A DNA stretch of 35,654 nt from an uncultured Eubacterium sp. (GCA_937894585.1 CALBGO010000015.1:1-35654); one strand, 5' to 3'. Counted from the first letter of the stretch, positions 14,475 to 23,412 are shown. Made by a program: numbers and translations. The notes: generated from the letters alone by a model not told the origin.

Positions 14475-15071
14475 ATGGCGCAGCTATATTACAGATACAG
14501 TACCATGAATGCCGGCAAATCCATAGAACTGATTAAGGTGGCATATAACTATGAGGAAAGGGGCAAGCATGTGCTGGCGCTGGTGCCTGCCGTAGATGAC
14601 AGGTACGGCGCAGGGGTGATTACCTCTAGAATCGGAATTCAGAGAGATGCGATGGCGGTAACTGATGAAACCAATATTTTAGAACTTTTTATGCGGGAAA
14701 ATGAAAAAGAAAAAATCGACTGTGTGCTCATTGACGAGTGCCAGTTTCTGAAAAAGCACCATGTGCAGGAGCTGGTGGAGATTGTTGACAGTCTGGAGGT
14801 TCCCGTACTGGCATACGGACTGAAGAATGATTTCAGAAACGAATTGTTCGAAGGCTCTTACTATATGCTGATTTATGCAGATAAAATCGAGGAGATTAAG
14901 ACTATTTGCTGGTGCGGCAGAAAGGCGACTATGGTCGCAAGAGTCGTGGACGGCAAATTTGTAAAACAGGGCAAGCAGGTTTTAATCGGCGGAAATGATA
15001 TGTATGTGTCATTATGCCGCAAGCATTACAATGACGGACGGATCGGACCGGAAAAACAGACAGGGAGATAA
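14475..15071 (+). CDS. tdk: thymidine kinase
   Basis: Phosphorylates thymidine (and deoxyuridine) to the monophosphate in nucleoside salvage. The P-loop is YSTMNAGKS (residues 8-16), the magnesium-site segment is LIDECQF, and the C-terminal zinc site is CWC...CRKH, a three-Cys one-His pattern. The MNAGKS and YNYEERGK segments resemble the Escherichia coli/Lactobacillus branch rather than the MFSGKS type of Bacillus. ATG 14475 is fixed by AGGAGG; an open frame runs back to 14370 through the tRNA terminator but is not translated. The gene ends 4 nt before the next start, so the pair is probably one transcript. Confidence 0.95.
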   Translation: MAQLYYRYSTMNAGKSIELIKVAYNYEERGKHVLALVPAVDDRYGAGVITSRIGIQRDAMAVTDETNILELFMRENEKEKIDCVLIDECQFLKKHHVQELVEIVDSLEVPVLAYGLKNDFRNELFEGSYYMLIYADKIEEIKTICWCGRKATMVARVVDGKFVKQGKQVLIGGNDMYVSLCRKHYNDGRIGPEKQTGR

Positions 15072-15075
15072 AATT

Positions 15076-17688
15076 ATGCATAGCAGAAACAGAAAAAAAG
15101 AAATCAGAGGCCCGGGGCTTCGCACAGTTGTTGTGATTTTGACTGCAGTGCTGCTCTGCCTTTGCGCTGCGGCGTTTCCGGGATACAGCGCTTCTGCGCC
15201 TTATGCAACGGGACGTATTACAGAAAGTGACGGAGTGAATATCAGAAGCAGCTATTCCACATCCTCGGCAATTACGGGGGCGCTGCCTTATAATTCTTCC
15301 GTTTCCGTTTTGAAGGAAAAGTATACAAAGGCGGGCATCAGTGCAAAAGATACCATCTGGTATCAAATTACCAGCGGTTACGGGAACGGATATATCCGAG
15401 CCGATTTAGCTTCTGTCAGCTATTCTTACGGCGAAGGTACGATTACTGGCAAGGTGAGCTTCAGAAAGGGACCGGGGACTGATTTTGCGGCATCGGGCAC
15501 TTTGACAAAAGGAACGAAGGTAAAAGTTGCAGTGGCGGCGGAAACTGCCGCAGGTTCCGCCTGGTACAGAATTTATCATAACAGCGGATATTACTATGTA
15601 TCCTCCAAGTATGTGAAACTTTCGGAAACCGGAGGAAGCACCGGCGGTTCCGGCAGCGGAGGAGGCAATATTTCCGATGCGGCTTTCGAGTCCATGCTGA
15701 AGGCCGAGAGTTTTCCGGAAAGCTATAAGGCGGGGCTCAGAATTCTTCATAAAGCCCATCCCAAGTGGACTTTTCGGGCGAGACATCTGGATTTTACATG
15801 GAAACAGGCTTTGGACAAGCAGTGCGCCAATGTAAATGCCAATCTTGTAAGCAGAAACTTTGCGGACGGCTACAAAGCCGTACAGAAAGGAACTTACGAC
15901 TTCGAAAATCACCGTTATATCGGAAAAGACGGGGACTCCTGGGTTGCAGCCTCAAGACAGGGCGTGGCGTATTATATGGATCCGAGAAACTGGCTCAGCG
16001 AATCCAATATTTTTATGTTTGAGCCCAATACTTATGACCCGTCTTATCAGACGGAATCCATGGTAAGAAAAATTCTTGAGCCTACAGCGCTTCCGCCTTC
16101 GACAGCCGCTTACTATATTGCTGCGGCACAGCAGAACTACAATGGTAAAAACTATACTATCAGCCCGATCTATCTGGCAACCAAGACTAGACTGGAGCTG
16201 GGCTCCGGCGATTTTATGGTGGATGGACACGCGTTTACCTACGGAGGCAAGAAGTTCTCGGGGGTTTACAACACTTATAATATCGGTGCAGTAGACAGTC
16301 CCGACGGCAGCGCAGCGACTAAAGGACTGGTTTTTGCGGCGGGGGGTATCAATAAAGATGAAACCAGTTATCTGCGGCCGTGGAACAGTTTGGAAAAAGC
16401 AGTAAAAGGCGGCGCGGTTTACATAGCGGATACCTTTCTTGCAAGAAATCAGAATTCGCCGTATTACGAACGGTATAATGTTGTGAACGGACTTTCGGGT
16501 ATAGGAACTTATCAGTATGCCACTTCTATTTTTGCAGCGGCGACCCAGTCGGGACTGATGTACGGAGACTATTATGATTTCAATGTGCTGAATGAAGCAT
16601 TTACTTTTGAGATTCCGGTGTATAAAGATATGCCGTCATTTCCCGCTCCGATGCCGGGTCCGGGAAGCAACAACTGTTATCTCGACAGCATCAGCGTATC
16701 AGCGGGCAGTACAAAATTGTCCTTTACGAAGGGATTTGACAGGTTCGGTTCTGACTTTACAGTCAAGCAGACTGTTGGTGCGTCTGTTGATAAACTGACG
16801 ATTAAACCTGTTAAAAACGATGATTCCGCATCAGTTGTTATCAGTGGAAACAACCTGAAAATCGGCAGAAATGAGATTAAAATCAAGGTGAAAGCGCCGT
16901 CGGGAACGGTAAGTAAAACTTATACCCTGATTGTAAATAAAGATGATTCCGGCATTGGAAATCCGGATAAGCCTGAAAATCCGGATAAGCCTGACAGCAG
17001 TCTGATTGACGGTGTAGAAAATACAACGATTAAGGCAAGCTCAGCGCTGGGAGAAGGATTCATCAGTCTGAAATGGGAAAAGTCCTACGGCTATAAAGTG
17101 GATTACTTTGAAATTTACAGAAGTGAAGTTTCGGGTCAGTACGGTGAAAAGCCATTCTTTACTACGCCGAACGGAGACTGGAAATCTTATAAAAACACGA
17201 AAAATCTGACGGCGGACACCCATTATTATTACAGAATCAGAGGCGTCCGTGAAATAGACGGCAGGAAGTATTACACCAAATGGTCCAATCAGGCAAACAG
17301 AATCTATCGTCTGCCGGAAAATTCACAGGAGCCGGAAAAGCCTGAGATACCCGAGGAACCTTCTAAGGAGGAAAAGCTGATTGCAGGTGTGGAAGCAACC
17401 ACGCTGAAGGCAAGTTCCGAGCTGGGCGACGGATATATCAGGGTAAAGTGGAAAAAATCCTATGGTTATAAGATGGATGCTTTCGAAATTTACAGAAGCA
17501 CCAAATCCGGAATCTACAGCGAAAAGCCTCTGTACACCACACCGAACGGAAAATGGGTTTCTTATAAAAATACGAAGAATCTGAAGAAAGGAACTCGTTA
17601 TTACTACAAAGTGAGAGGTGTTCGTGAAATAAACGGAAAGAACTACTATACCCGCTGGTCCGGTCAGGCGAATCGGATTTACAAATAA
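15076..17688 (+). CDS. secreted SH3b/glucosaminidase cell-wall hydrolase
   Basis: An 870-residue exported modular protein. Order: signal peptide (hydrophobic about 17-38); two bacterial SH3 domains (about 42-115 and 117-180, each with a GxVNIRSS/GKVSFRKG-type motif); a Gly/Ser linker (about 185-200); a LytD-like N-acetylglucosaminidase domain (about 200-525) with RNWLSESNIFMFEP and candidate catalytic E374 in RLELG; a cadherin-like beta sandwich (about 535-620); then two fibronectin-III-like repeats of 100 residues. It should cut the glycan backbone of peptidoglycan outside the membrane, for example in cell separation. ATG 15076 has GGGAG upstream, 4 nt after tdk. No LPxTG or membrane anchor is seen, so SH3b domains probably bind the wall. 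Confidence 0.88.
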   Translation: MHSRNRKKEIRGPGLRTVVVILTAVLLCLCAAAFPGYSASAPYATGRITESDGVNIRSSYSTSSAITGALPYNSSVSVLKEKYTKAGISAKDTIWYQITSGYGNGYIRADLASVSYSYGEGTITGKVSFRKGPGTDFAASGTLTKGTKVKVAVAAETAAGSAWYRIYHNSGYYYVSSKYVKLSETGGSTGGSGSGGGNISDAAFESMLKAESFPESYKAGLRILHKAHPKWTFRARHLDFTWKQALDKQCANVNANLVSRNFADGYKAVQKGTYDFENHRYIGKDGDSWVAASRQGVAYYMDPRNWLSESNIFMFEPNTYDPSYQTESMVRKILEPTALPPSTAAYYIAAAQQNYNGKNYTISPIYLATKTRLELGSGDFMVDGHAFTYGGKKFSGVYNTYNIGAVDSPDGSAATKGLVFAAGGINKDETSYLRPWNSLEKAVKGGAVYIADTFLARNQNSPYYERYNVVNGLSGIGTYQYATSIFAAATQSGLMYGDYYDFNVLNEAFTFEIPVYKDMPSFPAPMPGPGSNNCYLDSISVSAGSTKLSFTKGFDRFGSDFTVKQTVGASVDKLTIKPVKNDDSASVVISGNNLKIGRNEIKIKVKAPSGTVSKTYTLIVNKDDSGIGNPDKPENPDKPDSSLIDGVENTTIKASSALGEGFISLKWEKSYGYKVDYFEIYRSEVSGQYGEKPFFTTPNGDWKSYKNTKNLTADTHYYYRIRGVREIDGRKYYTKWSNQANRIYRLPENSQEPEKPEIPEEPSKEEKLIAGVEATTLKASSELGDGYIRVKWKKSYGYKMDAFEIYRSTKSGIYSEKPLYTTPNGKWVSYKNTKNLKKGTRYYYKVRGVREINGKNYYTRWSGQANRIYK
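17011..17685 (+). repeat. duplicated 100-residue FN3-like module
   Basis: Residues 646-745 (17011-17310) and 771-870 (17386-17685) of the glucosaminidase align end to end without gaps. They share blocks such as KSYGYK, FEIYRS, SYKNTKNL and GVREI. A Pro/Glu-rich linker separates them. This is a recent-looking intragenic duplication. Confidence 0.85.
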
Positions 17689-17750
17689 ATTATGATACAA
17701 AAATAGTGGGAGCAGAGAAACTGTTAAAAAGTATATTTCTCGCATAATCA

Positions 17751-17805
17751 AAAAAAGCGCATTTTCTGCAAAGCGGCGGCATTGGCCGGCAGAAAGTGCG
17801 CTTTT
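17751..17805. terminator. bidirectional terminator
   Basis: AAAAGCGCATTTTCTGC (17753-17769) pairs with GCAGAAAGTGCGCTTTT (17789-17805) over 17 bp with one G-U. A-tract and T-tract flanks serve both strands. It lies between the convergent glucosaminidase and radical-SAM genes. Confidence 0.93.
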
Positions 17806-17806
17806 G

Positions 17807-18688
17807 TTACAGTTTGCAGCCCTGCGTGCTGCCTCTTTTTGCAAGTTCGGCATGGATGCCGTTAAGAATCGTTCTTTTTTTGTAGCTCCAGGGAGGAGTC
17901 AGAAGAATTTTTCTCGGCGCATCGGCGGAGAGTCTGTGAATCACCGTTTCCGGCGGAATGATTTCAATGAGGTCGCAGACCAGATTTACATATTCTTCTA
18001 TGGAGGAGAAAGAACAGTAATCCGGCATAATTTCTGCAAGGCGTGAGCCTTTTACTACATTGAGCATATGGAGCTTGATGCCCCAGGCGCCGCTTTGCGT
18101 TACATAGCGGACAGAGTCCTCCATATCCCTGCGGTTTTCTCCTGGAAGACCTAAAATCAGGTGTACCACTGTTTTGATTCCGCGGCTGTGGAGTTTTGAA
18201 ATTGTTTCGTCAAAGACAGAAAGCGGATAGCATCTGTTGATGAACTCCGCGGTTTTTTCGTGGACAGTCTGCAGTCCCAGTTCCACCCACATAAAATGAT
18301 TCTCGTTAATCTCGCTGAGAAGTTCAAGAACTTCTTCACTGATACAGTCGGGACGGGTTGCAATGGCAATGCCGCTGATGCCGGGATGCTTCAGCGCTTT
18401 GTAATATTTTTCACGAAGAAGGGAAACCGGCGCGTAGGTATTGGTATGATTCTGAAAATATGCAATATAGTTTGCATCGGGCCATTTTTCAGACAGCAGG
18501 GAAATCTGACCTTCAATGTCGGAGGCAAATTCTCCGCTTCCGTTTTCCGAGCAGAAAACGCAGCCGCCGGTGCCTTTGGTGCCGTCCCTGTTGGGACAGG
18601 TGAAACCGCCGTCAATGGACAGCTTAACCGTTTTTTTACCGAAATAGTTTTTTAAATAAGAGCCGATGGAATTGATAGATGGCTGCAT
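17807..18688 (-). CDS. YhcC-type radical SAM protein (TIGR01212)
   Basis: A 293-residue radical-SAM enzyme. The iron-sulfur cysteines are C31, C43 and C46 in CPNRDG...GGCVFC, the wider spacing typical of the TIGR01212/YhcC family instead of CxxxCxxC. Further family motifs are GIAIATRPDC, WVELGLQT and HLILGLPGE. The reaction is unknown for the family. The start at 18688 is forced by an in-frame TGA just upstream; AGAGG lies about 12 nt before it. It is convergent with the glucosaminidase and shares its terminator. It is divergent from queH, with its own promoter at 18813-18841. Confidence 0.9.
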   Translation of the reverse strand: MQPSINSIGSYLKNYFGKKTVKLSIDGGFTCPNRDGTKGTGGCVFCSENGSGEFASDIEGQISLLSEKWPDANYIAYFQNHTNTYAPVSLLREKYYKALKHPGISGIAIATRPDCISEEVLELLSEINENHFMWVELGLQTVHEKTAEFINRCYPLSVFDETISKLHSRGIKTVVHLILGLPGENRRDMEDSVRYVTQSGAWGIKLHMLNVVKGSRLAEIMPDYCSFSSIEEYVNLVCDLIEIIPPETVIHRLSADAPRKILLTPPWSYKKRTILNGIHAELAKRGSTQGCKL

Positions 18689-18812
18689 AGTAATTCATAT
18701 CCTCTCTGCTTGGTTTTATGGATTCTGTGATTCTTAAGCAGGTTTGAGAAAAAATCCTGCCGTATGCATTTTGTGCGGAGTGGAGCCGAAGGCCGCCCGG
18801 CACAATACAATC

Positions 18813-18841
18813 ATCATACTTTCCGCCGGAGAAAAAGTCAA
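18813..18841 (-). promoter_or_regulatory. promoter of the radical-SAM gene
   Basis: On the minus strand, TTGACT (18836-18841), a 17-nt spacer, then TATGAT (18813-18818). It would give a leader of about 120 nt to the start at 18688. The leader has only a weak GCAGG/CCTGC hairpin. Confidence 0.6.
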
Positions 18842-18928
18842 GGAGTTTGCGCATTCGGGGGTGTTATATTTGCATCTTCGAAGCAGTGGAATTGTGGAGC
18901 GCCGAGCGAAAGAATTCCGAGTTAAATG

Positions 18929-18957
18929 TTGTAAAAAAGCTGAAAATCGGATATAAT
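18929..18957 (+). promoter_or_regulatory. sigma-A promoter of queH
   Basis: TTGTAA (18929-18934), a 17-nt spacer, then perfect TATAAT (18952-18957). The start point near 18964 precedes AAAGGAG at 18987-18993. The open frame back to 18847 crosses this promoter and is not the real N-terminus. Confidence 0.75.
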
Positions 18958-19002
18958 AAAGAGTCAATAGTTATATTTGAAACGAGAAAGGAGAAGCGGG
19001 CG

Positions 19003-19656
19003 ATGACCGAGAAAAAATCTGCTTCCTGGGGCTGCCGGTGCGGTGAAACAGGAAATATGGAAACGATGTGCTGCTTTGCGGGCGCAGAGGAGACTGTAAT
19101 GAAACCGCCTCTTCTGCTTCACAGCTGCTGCGGACCCTGCAGTACTTCTGTCATAGAGCGTCTTGCACCGGATTATGAGGTGACTGTCTTTTTCTACAAT
19201 CCCTGTATTACAGACAGAGAAGAGTACGAAAAGAGAAAAGAAAATCAGATTGCATTTATTGAACGCTTTAATCAGAATTGCGGAGGACGGCAAAAAATTC
19301 ACTTTATGGAGGGCATTTACGAGCCGGAGAACTTTTTTGAATTGACAGAAGGACTTTCACAAGAGCCGGAAGGCGGCGCAAGGTGTACGGTGTGCTTCAG
19401 ACAGCGGCTGTCCAAAACCGCAGAAACAGCGGCAGATAAAGGTTTTCGTCTTTTTACAACGACTCTGTCGGTAAGTCCCCATAAGAATTATCCTCTGATT
19501 TCCGCAATCGGATGCGAGTGCGCAGAGAAATACGGAACAGAGTTTCTCGATTTGGATTTCAAGAAAAAAGCCGGCTTTCAGCGCAGTATTCAGCTTTCCA
19601 AAGAATACGGACTTTACAGGCAGAATTACTGCGGCTGTGAGTTTTCGAAACGGTAA
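19003..19656 (+). CDS. queH: epoxyqueuosine reductase QueH
   Basis: Catalyses the last step of queuosine synthesis, reducing epoxyqueuosine in tRNA (Asn, Asp, His, Tyr). It is the cobalamin-independent alternative to QueG. Key residues are the CC pair and following Cys in HSCCGPC (C42, C43, C46), then GGARCTVCFRQRL and the C-terminal NYCGCEFS. Start choice: ATG 19003 has AAAGGAG nine bases upstream. ATG 19099, just before the LLLHSCCGPC motif, also has AGAGGAG. The 32-residue extension between them is Cys-rich (five Cys), so start choice matters. I prefer 19003. No queG or Q precursor genes are in the window. Confidence 0.9.
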   Translation: MTEKKSASWGCRCGETGNMETMCCFAGAEETVMKPPLLLHSCCGPCSTSVIERLAPDYEVTVFFYNPCITDREEYEKRKENQIAFIERFNQNCGGRQKIHFMEGIYEPENFFELTEGLSQEPEGGARCTVCFRQRLSKTAETAADKGFRLFTTTLSVSPHKNYPLISAIGCECAEKYGTEFLDLDFKKKAGFQRSIQLSKEYGLYRQNYCGCEFSKR

Positions 19657-19883
19657 CAGCCGATATCCGATAATTGCCGTCTCTAGAAAATACGCGCTGC
19701 TTTTTCGCAGTGTCAGAATCTGCGCAGCTGATTTCGCGGCGGCAGTAATTTGCGGTAAGCAGTCGGAAGCTATGGCGATGGAGGCAGCATCGGAAGTAAA
19801 AAAGATGCCGCAGGCAGCAGACACAAGTCGGACAGAACGGTTACAGATAAATGATTTGAATTATAATATAAGGAGTTGGAGTT
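19657..19883 (+). other. queH-asnA intergenic region
   Basis: No gene is supported here. A TATAAT at 19862-19867 with a weak TTACAG 15 nt upstream could be the asnA promoter. A 7-bp imperfect hairpin near 19696-19715 lacks a T-tract, so it is probably not a terminator. Confidence 0.4.
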
Positions 19884-20894
19884 ATGTCACAATTGATGAT
19901 ACCAAAGGATTATTCACCGATAATCAGTCCTTTGGAAACCCAGAGAGCAATTAAAAAAATCAAAGATTATTTTCAGCAGGAATTGGCTTACGGGCTGAAT
20001 CTGCGCAGAGTATCGGCGCCGCTGTTTGTTTTTCCGGAAACCGGACTCAATGACAATTTAAGCGGTGTGGAGAGAAGAGTACATTTCAGCCTGCTGGATT
20101 TGGACGAAAGAGAAGTTGAAGTTGTGCAGTCTCTTGCAAAATGGAAGAGAATGGCTCTCGGCAAATACGGCATCAAGCCGGGACACGGCATTTATACCGA
20201 TATGAATGCGATTAGACGGGACGAGGAACTGGACAACCTGCATTCTGTTTATGTGGATCAGTGGGACTGGGAAAAGGTGATTACCAAAGAACAGAGAACG
20301 ACCGAGTATCTTCACGAGACAGTGACGACCATTTATAATGCCATGAAAAATCTGGGCGATTATGTGAATCGTCTGTACAGAGATCTGCAGACAGAGATTC
20401 CTAACGAAATCTATTTCATCACCAGCCAGGAGCTTGAGGATTTATATCCGAACAAGACACCGAAAGAAAGAGAAGATTTAATCTGTAGAGCCCACGGTGC
20501 AGTATTTATCGAAAAAATCGGCGGGATGCTGCATTCCGGAGAAAAACACGACGGAAGATCTCCTGATTATGACGACTGGGAACTGAACGGAGACATTCTT
20601 CTCTGGAACGATGTGCTTGAGAGAGCTTTTGAGATTTCCTCTATGGGAATCCGTGTCGATGCGGAAGCTATGGATAGACAGCTGAAACTGGCGGATTGCA
20701 ATGACAGAAGAAGTCAGTCCTTCCATCAGGCGATTTTAAATGACGAGCTTCCTTATTCCATAGGCGGAGGAATCGGACAGAGCAGACTCTGTATGTTCTT
20801 CTTAAGAAAAGCCCATATCGGAGAAGTGCAGGTTTCTGTCTGGCCGGAGGATATGATTGAAGCCAGCCGAAAAGGAAATATATTCCTGTTATAA
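19884..20894 (+). CDS. asnA: aspartate-ammonia ligase (asparagine synthetase A)
   Basis: Makes asparagine from aspartate, ammonia and ATP through an aspartyl-AMP intermediate, in the cytosol as a dimer. The 336-residue length and motifs match AsnA, a class II aaRS-like fold: ETGLNDNLSGVERRV (the substrate segment), KWKRMALGKYG, GIYTDMNAIRRDE, the SMGIRVD helix and the C-terminal GGGIGQSRL motif 3 arginine. ATG 19884 is preceded by AAGGAG at 19870-19875. priA begins one base after its stop. That pairing of asparagine synthesis with replication restart looks positional, not functional. Confidence 0.97.
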   Translation: MSQLMIPKDYSPIISPLETQRAIKKIKDYFQQELAYGLNLRRVSAPLFVFPETGLNDNLSGVERRVHFSLLDLDEREVEVVQSLAKWKRMALGKYGIKPGHGIYTDMNAIRRDEELDNLHSVYVDQWDWEKVITKEQRTTEYLHETVTTIYNAMKNLGDYVNRLYRDLQTEIPNEIYFITSQELEDLYPNKTPKEREDLICRAHGAVFIEKIGGMLHSGEKHDGRSPDYDDWELNGDILLWNDVLERAFEISSMGIRVDAEAMDRQLKLADCNDRRSQSFHQAILNDELPYSIGGGIGQSRLCMFFLRKAHIGEVQVSVWPEDMIEASRKGNIFLL

Positions 20895-20895
20895 G

Positions 20896-22902
20896 ATGAA
20901 ATACATCAATGTAGTTGTTGAACACAGCAGCAGACATACGGACACTTACTATACTTATACAGCGCCGGAAGAGGTGAAGACAGGCGATGTGGTGCAGGTT
21001 TCATTCAGCAGGCGCAGCCGCCCCATAAATGCTTTTGTTTTTGAAGACGAGGCGGAGCCGGATTGCGAGCCTTCCAAAATTAAAGAAATCGCAGGTCTTA
21101 ATCCGGATATTTCGCTGAATCGGGAGATGATAGAAACATGTATCTGGATGAAGCGGCGCTACGGTATTAAATATATGGATGCGGTTCGTTGTTTTGTTCC
21201 CGGCGGAAAGCCGTCCAAGGCAGGCAAAGAAAAAGAACCTTACAAGGACGCCGAAGGAGAGGCGCAGAATATCGAAACGCTGACATCGGAGCAGCAGAGA
21301 GCGGTCAGCATGATCGAAGAATCTATTGTTTCCGGCAGACAGGACAATTACCTGATTCACGGTGTAACCGGAAGCGGCAAAACAGAAGTTTATATGCAGG
21401 TTATCGATCGGGCTTTGAAGCAGGGAAGAACTGCAATTATGCTGGTTCCCGAAATCGCCCTGACCAAGCAGGTAACCGACCGGTTTATTGCTAGATTCGG
21501 AAAAGAGAAAATTGCGGTACTGCACAGCAGGCTGACAAGACGGGAGCGCTATGACGAGTGGCAGAGAATCCGAAAGGGAAAAGCCCGTATTGTTGTCGGC
21601 GCAAGACTGGCTGTTTTCGCGCCCCTTGAGAATATCGGCGTGATCATTATGGATGAGGAGCATGAGTCCACCTATAAGTCGGATATGACGCCTAAATATG
21701 AAACAGTCGATATCGCGCTGAAACGGCTGATGCATTACAGCGGCGTATTGGTTTTGGGAAGCGCGACGCCGTCGGTGGTCTCTTACCAAAGGGCGAAAGA
21801 AGGTATTTACAGGCTGATCGAGCTGAAGGAAAGATATAACAGCAATCCCCTGCCGAAAGTGGAGCTTGTGGATATGCGAAAAGAGCTTCTTGACGGCAAC
21901 CGAACCGTTTTCAGCGGCAGATTGTATCGCGCTTTGGAAGAAACCCTCGCAGACGGTCAGCAGGCGATTCTGTTTCTGAACAGAAGAGGATATTCCACCT
22001 TTATTTCCTGCAGAGAATGCGGAAAAGTTATGGAGTGTCCCGACTGCGGCATTTCTTTGACCTATCACAAAAAAGAAAACGCCGGGATCTGTCACTACTG
22101 CGGAAAGAAGTTTCGGGTGCCGGATATCTGCCCGGGATGCGGCAGCCGTCATATCAGGTATTTCGGAAGCGGCACAGAAAAAGTGGAAGAATTTACAAGA
22201 GAGATTTTTCCGGACAGGACCGTTGACAGACTGGATCTTGATACTGCAAAAAACGGCAGAGAAATCAGCAGCATCATCAGCAGGTTTTCGAAAGGAAAGA
22301 CCGATATCTTAATCGGAACTCAGCTGGTTGCAAAAGGTCTCGATTTTAAGAATGTGGGTCTTGTAGGCGTGGTGGCGGCTGATGTCAGTCTGCATATTCC
22401 CGACTACCGTTCTGCCGAAAGAACTTTTCAGCTGGTCACGCAGGCAGCGGGAAGAGCGGGAAGAGGCGACCGGGAGGGACTGGTTGTTGTACAGTCTTAT
22501 ACGCCGGACAACTTTGCGCTGCAGGCGGCGAAAGATTACGATTACAAAGGATTTTTCGAAAAAGAAATCGCGGTGCGGCAGCTGATGGATTATCCGCCTT
22601 TTACGGATTTGATTCTGGTAGAATTCACCTCAGAGAAAGAAAAAGATGCCCTTTGCGCCGCCGAAAACTGCCGGAAGTTTCTTCTGGCATGTGATATTGA
22701 AGAACACAGTGAAATTTTTTCCCCGAAGCTGTCGTATCATTTCAAGGGAAAAAACAGCGTGCGCTATTATATCCTGATAAAAAGTCCGAAAGGATACAGA
22801 AATAAATATATTTATTACATCGATGCCTTCGGCGCCAATCTGGTGAAGCAGAAAAGCAGCTGCACTATGGTAATCGATGTAAATCCGTACAGTACATTTT
22901 AA
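20896..22902 (+). CDS. priA: primosomal replication helicase PriA
   Basis: A 3'-to-5' superfamily-2 helicase that reloads the replisome at collapsed forks. The 3'-DNA-binding N-domain is about residues 1-100. The helicase has GVTGSGKT (156-163), DEEH (253-256), GSATPS (motif III) and QAAGRAGR (motif VI). An eight-cysteine zinc region with four CxxC pairs (CRECG, CPDCG, CHYCG, CPGCG) interrupts the helicase. At 668 residues it is shorter than many PriA proteins, but no motif is missing. ATG 20896, one base after the asnA stop, has no good ribosome site, so translation is probably coupled to asnA. The frame reaches back to 20857 inside asnA. Confidence 0.96.
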   Translation: MKYINVVVEHSSRHTDTYYTYTAPEEVKTGDVVQVSFSRRSRPINAFVFEDEAEPDCEPSKIKEIAGLNPDISLNREMIETCIWMKRRYGIKYMDAVRCFVPGGKPSKAGKEKEPYKDAEGEAQNIETLTSEQQRAVSMIEESIVSGRQDNYLIHGVTGSGKTEVYMQVIDRALKQGRTAIMLVPEIALTKQVTDRFIARFGKEKIAVLHSRLTRRERYDEWQRIRKGKARIVVGARLAVFAPLENIGVIIMDEEHESTYKSDMTPKYETVDIALKRLMHYSGVLVLGSATPSVVSYQRAKEGIYRLIELKERYNSNPLPKVELVDMRKELLDGNRTVFSGRLYRALEETLADGQQAILFLNRRGYSTFISCRECGKVMECPDCGISLTYHKKENAGICHYCGKKFRVPDICPGCGSRHIRYFGSGTEKVEEFTREIFPDRTVDRLDLDTAKNGREISSIISRFSKGKTDILIGTQLVAKGLDFKNVGLVGVVAADVSLHIPDYRSAERTFQLVTQAAGRAGRGDREGLVVVQSYTPDNFALQAAKDYDYKGFFEKEIAVRQLMDYPPFTDLILVEFTSEKEKDALCAAENCRKFLLACDIEEHSEIFSPKLSYHFKGKNSVRYYILIKSPKGYRNKYIYYIDAFGANLVKQKSSCTMVIDVNPYSTF

Positions 22903-22932
22903 GTCAGATTGAGAAGATGAGGAGAAAAAGAT

Positions 22933-23412
22933 ATGGCAATCAGAAATATTGTAACTGAGGGAGACGAAATCCTCAGAAAAAAATGCAGAGAAATCGGAGA
23001 AATTACAGATCGCATCAGAACCACGATGGAGGATATGCTGGAAACTATGCGTCAGCAGAACGGCTGCGGAATCGCAGGACCTCAGGTGGGGGTGATGCGC
23101 AGAATGTTTATTGCAGAGCCTGAACCGGGCAGGGTATATTATATGATCAATCCGGAGATTTTAGAATCAGAGGGACAGGTCAGCGGAGACGAGGGCTGCC
23201 TCAGCGTTCCCGGTTTAATCGGCACAGTGGTAAGACCGGAGAGAATTAAACTCAAGGCTCTGGATTTAGCAGGTGAAGAACACGTTTACGACTTTGAAAG
23301 CTGGGACGCCCGGGTTATGTGTCACGAATACGATCACTTAGAGGGAATTTTGTATACGGATAAGGCTACAGATATCAGAGAGCCGGAATTTGATGAAGAG
23401 GAAGAGGCATAA
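22933..23412 (+). CDS. def: peptide deformylase
   Basis: Removes the formyl group from nascent N-terminal methionine; a ribosome-associated metalloenzyme. Motif II is EGCLSVPG, with the metal-binding Cys, and motif III is HEYDHLEG, with two His ligands and the catalytic Glu. Motif I reads GCGIAGPQVG (44-53) where the family consensus is GxGLAAPQ, so the second alanine is glycine. Q51 is kept. The acidic tail (FDEEEEA) is like other Firmicute forms. Its stop TAA overlaps the fmt ATG by one base, giving direct translational coupling with the enzyme of the opposite reaction. Confidence 0.96.
   Translation: MAIRNIVTEGDEILRKKCREIGEITDRIRTTMEDMLETMRQQNGCGIAGPQVGVMRRMFIAEPEPGRVYYMINPEILESEGQVSGDEGCLSVPGLIGTVVRPERIKLKALDLAGEEHVYDFESWDARVMCHEYDHLEGILYTDKATDIREPEFDEEEEA

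Noticed and set aside
19696..19715. Hairpin after queH as a terminator
   Set aside because: Stem is short with two G-U pairs and no T-tract follows.
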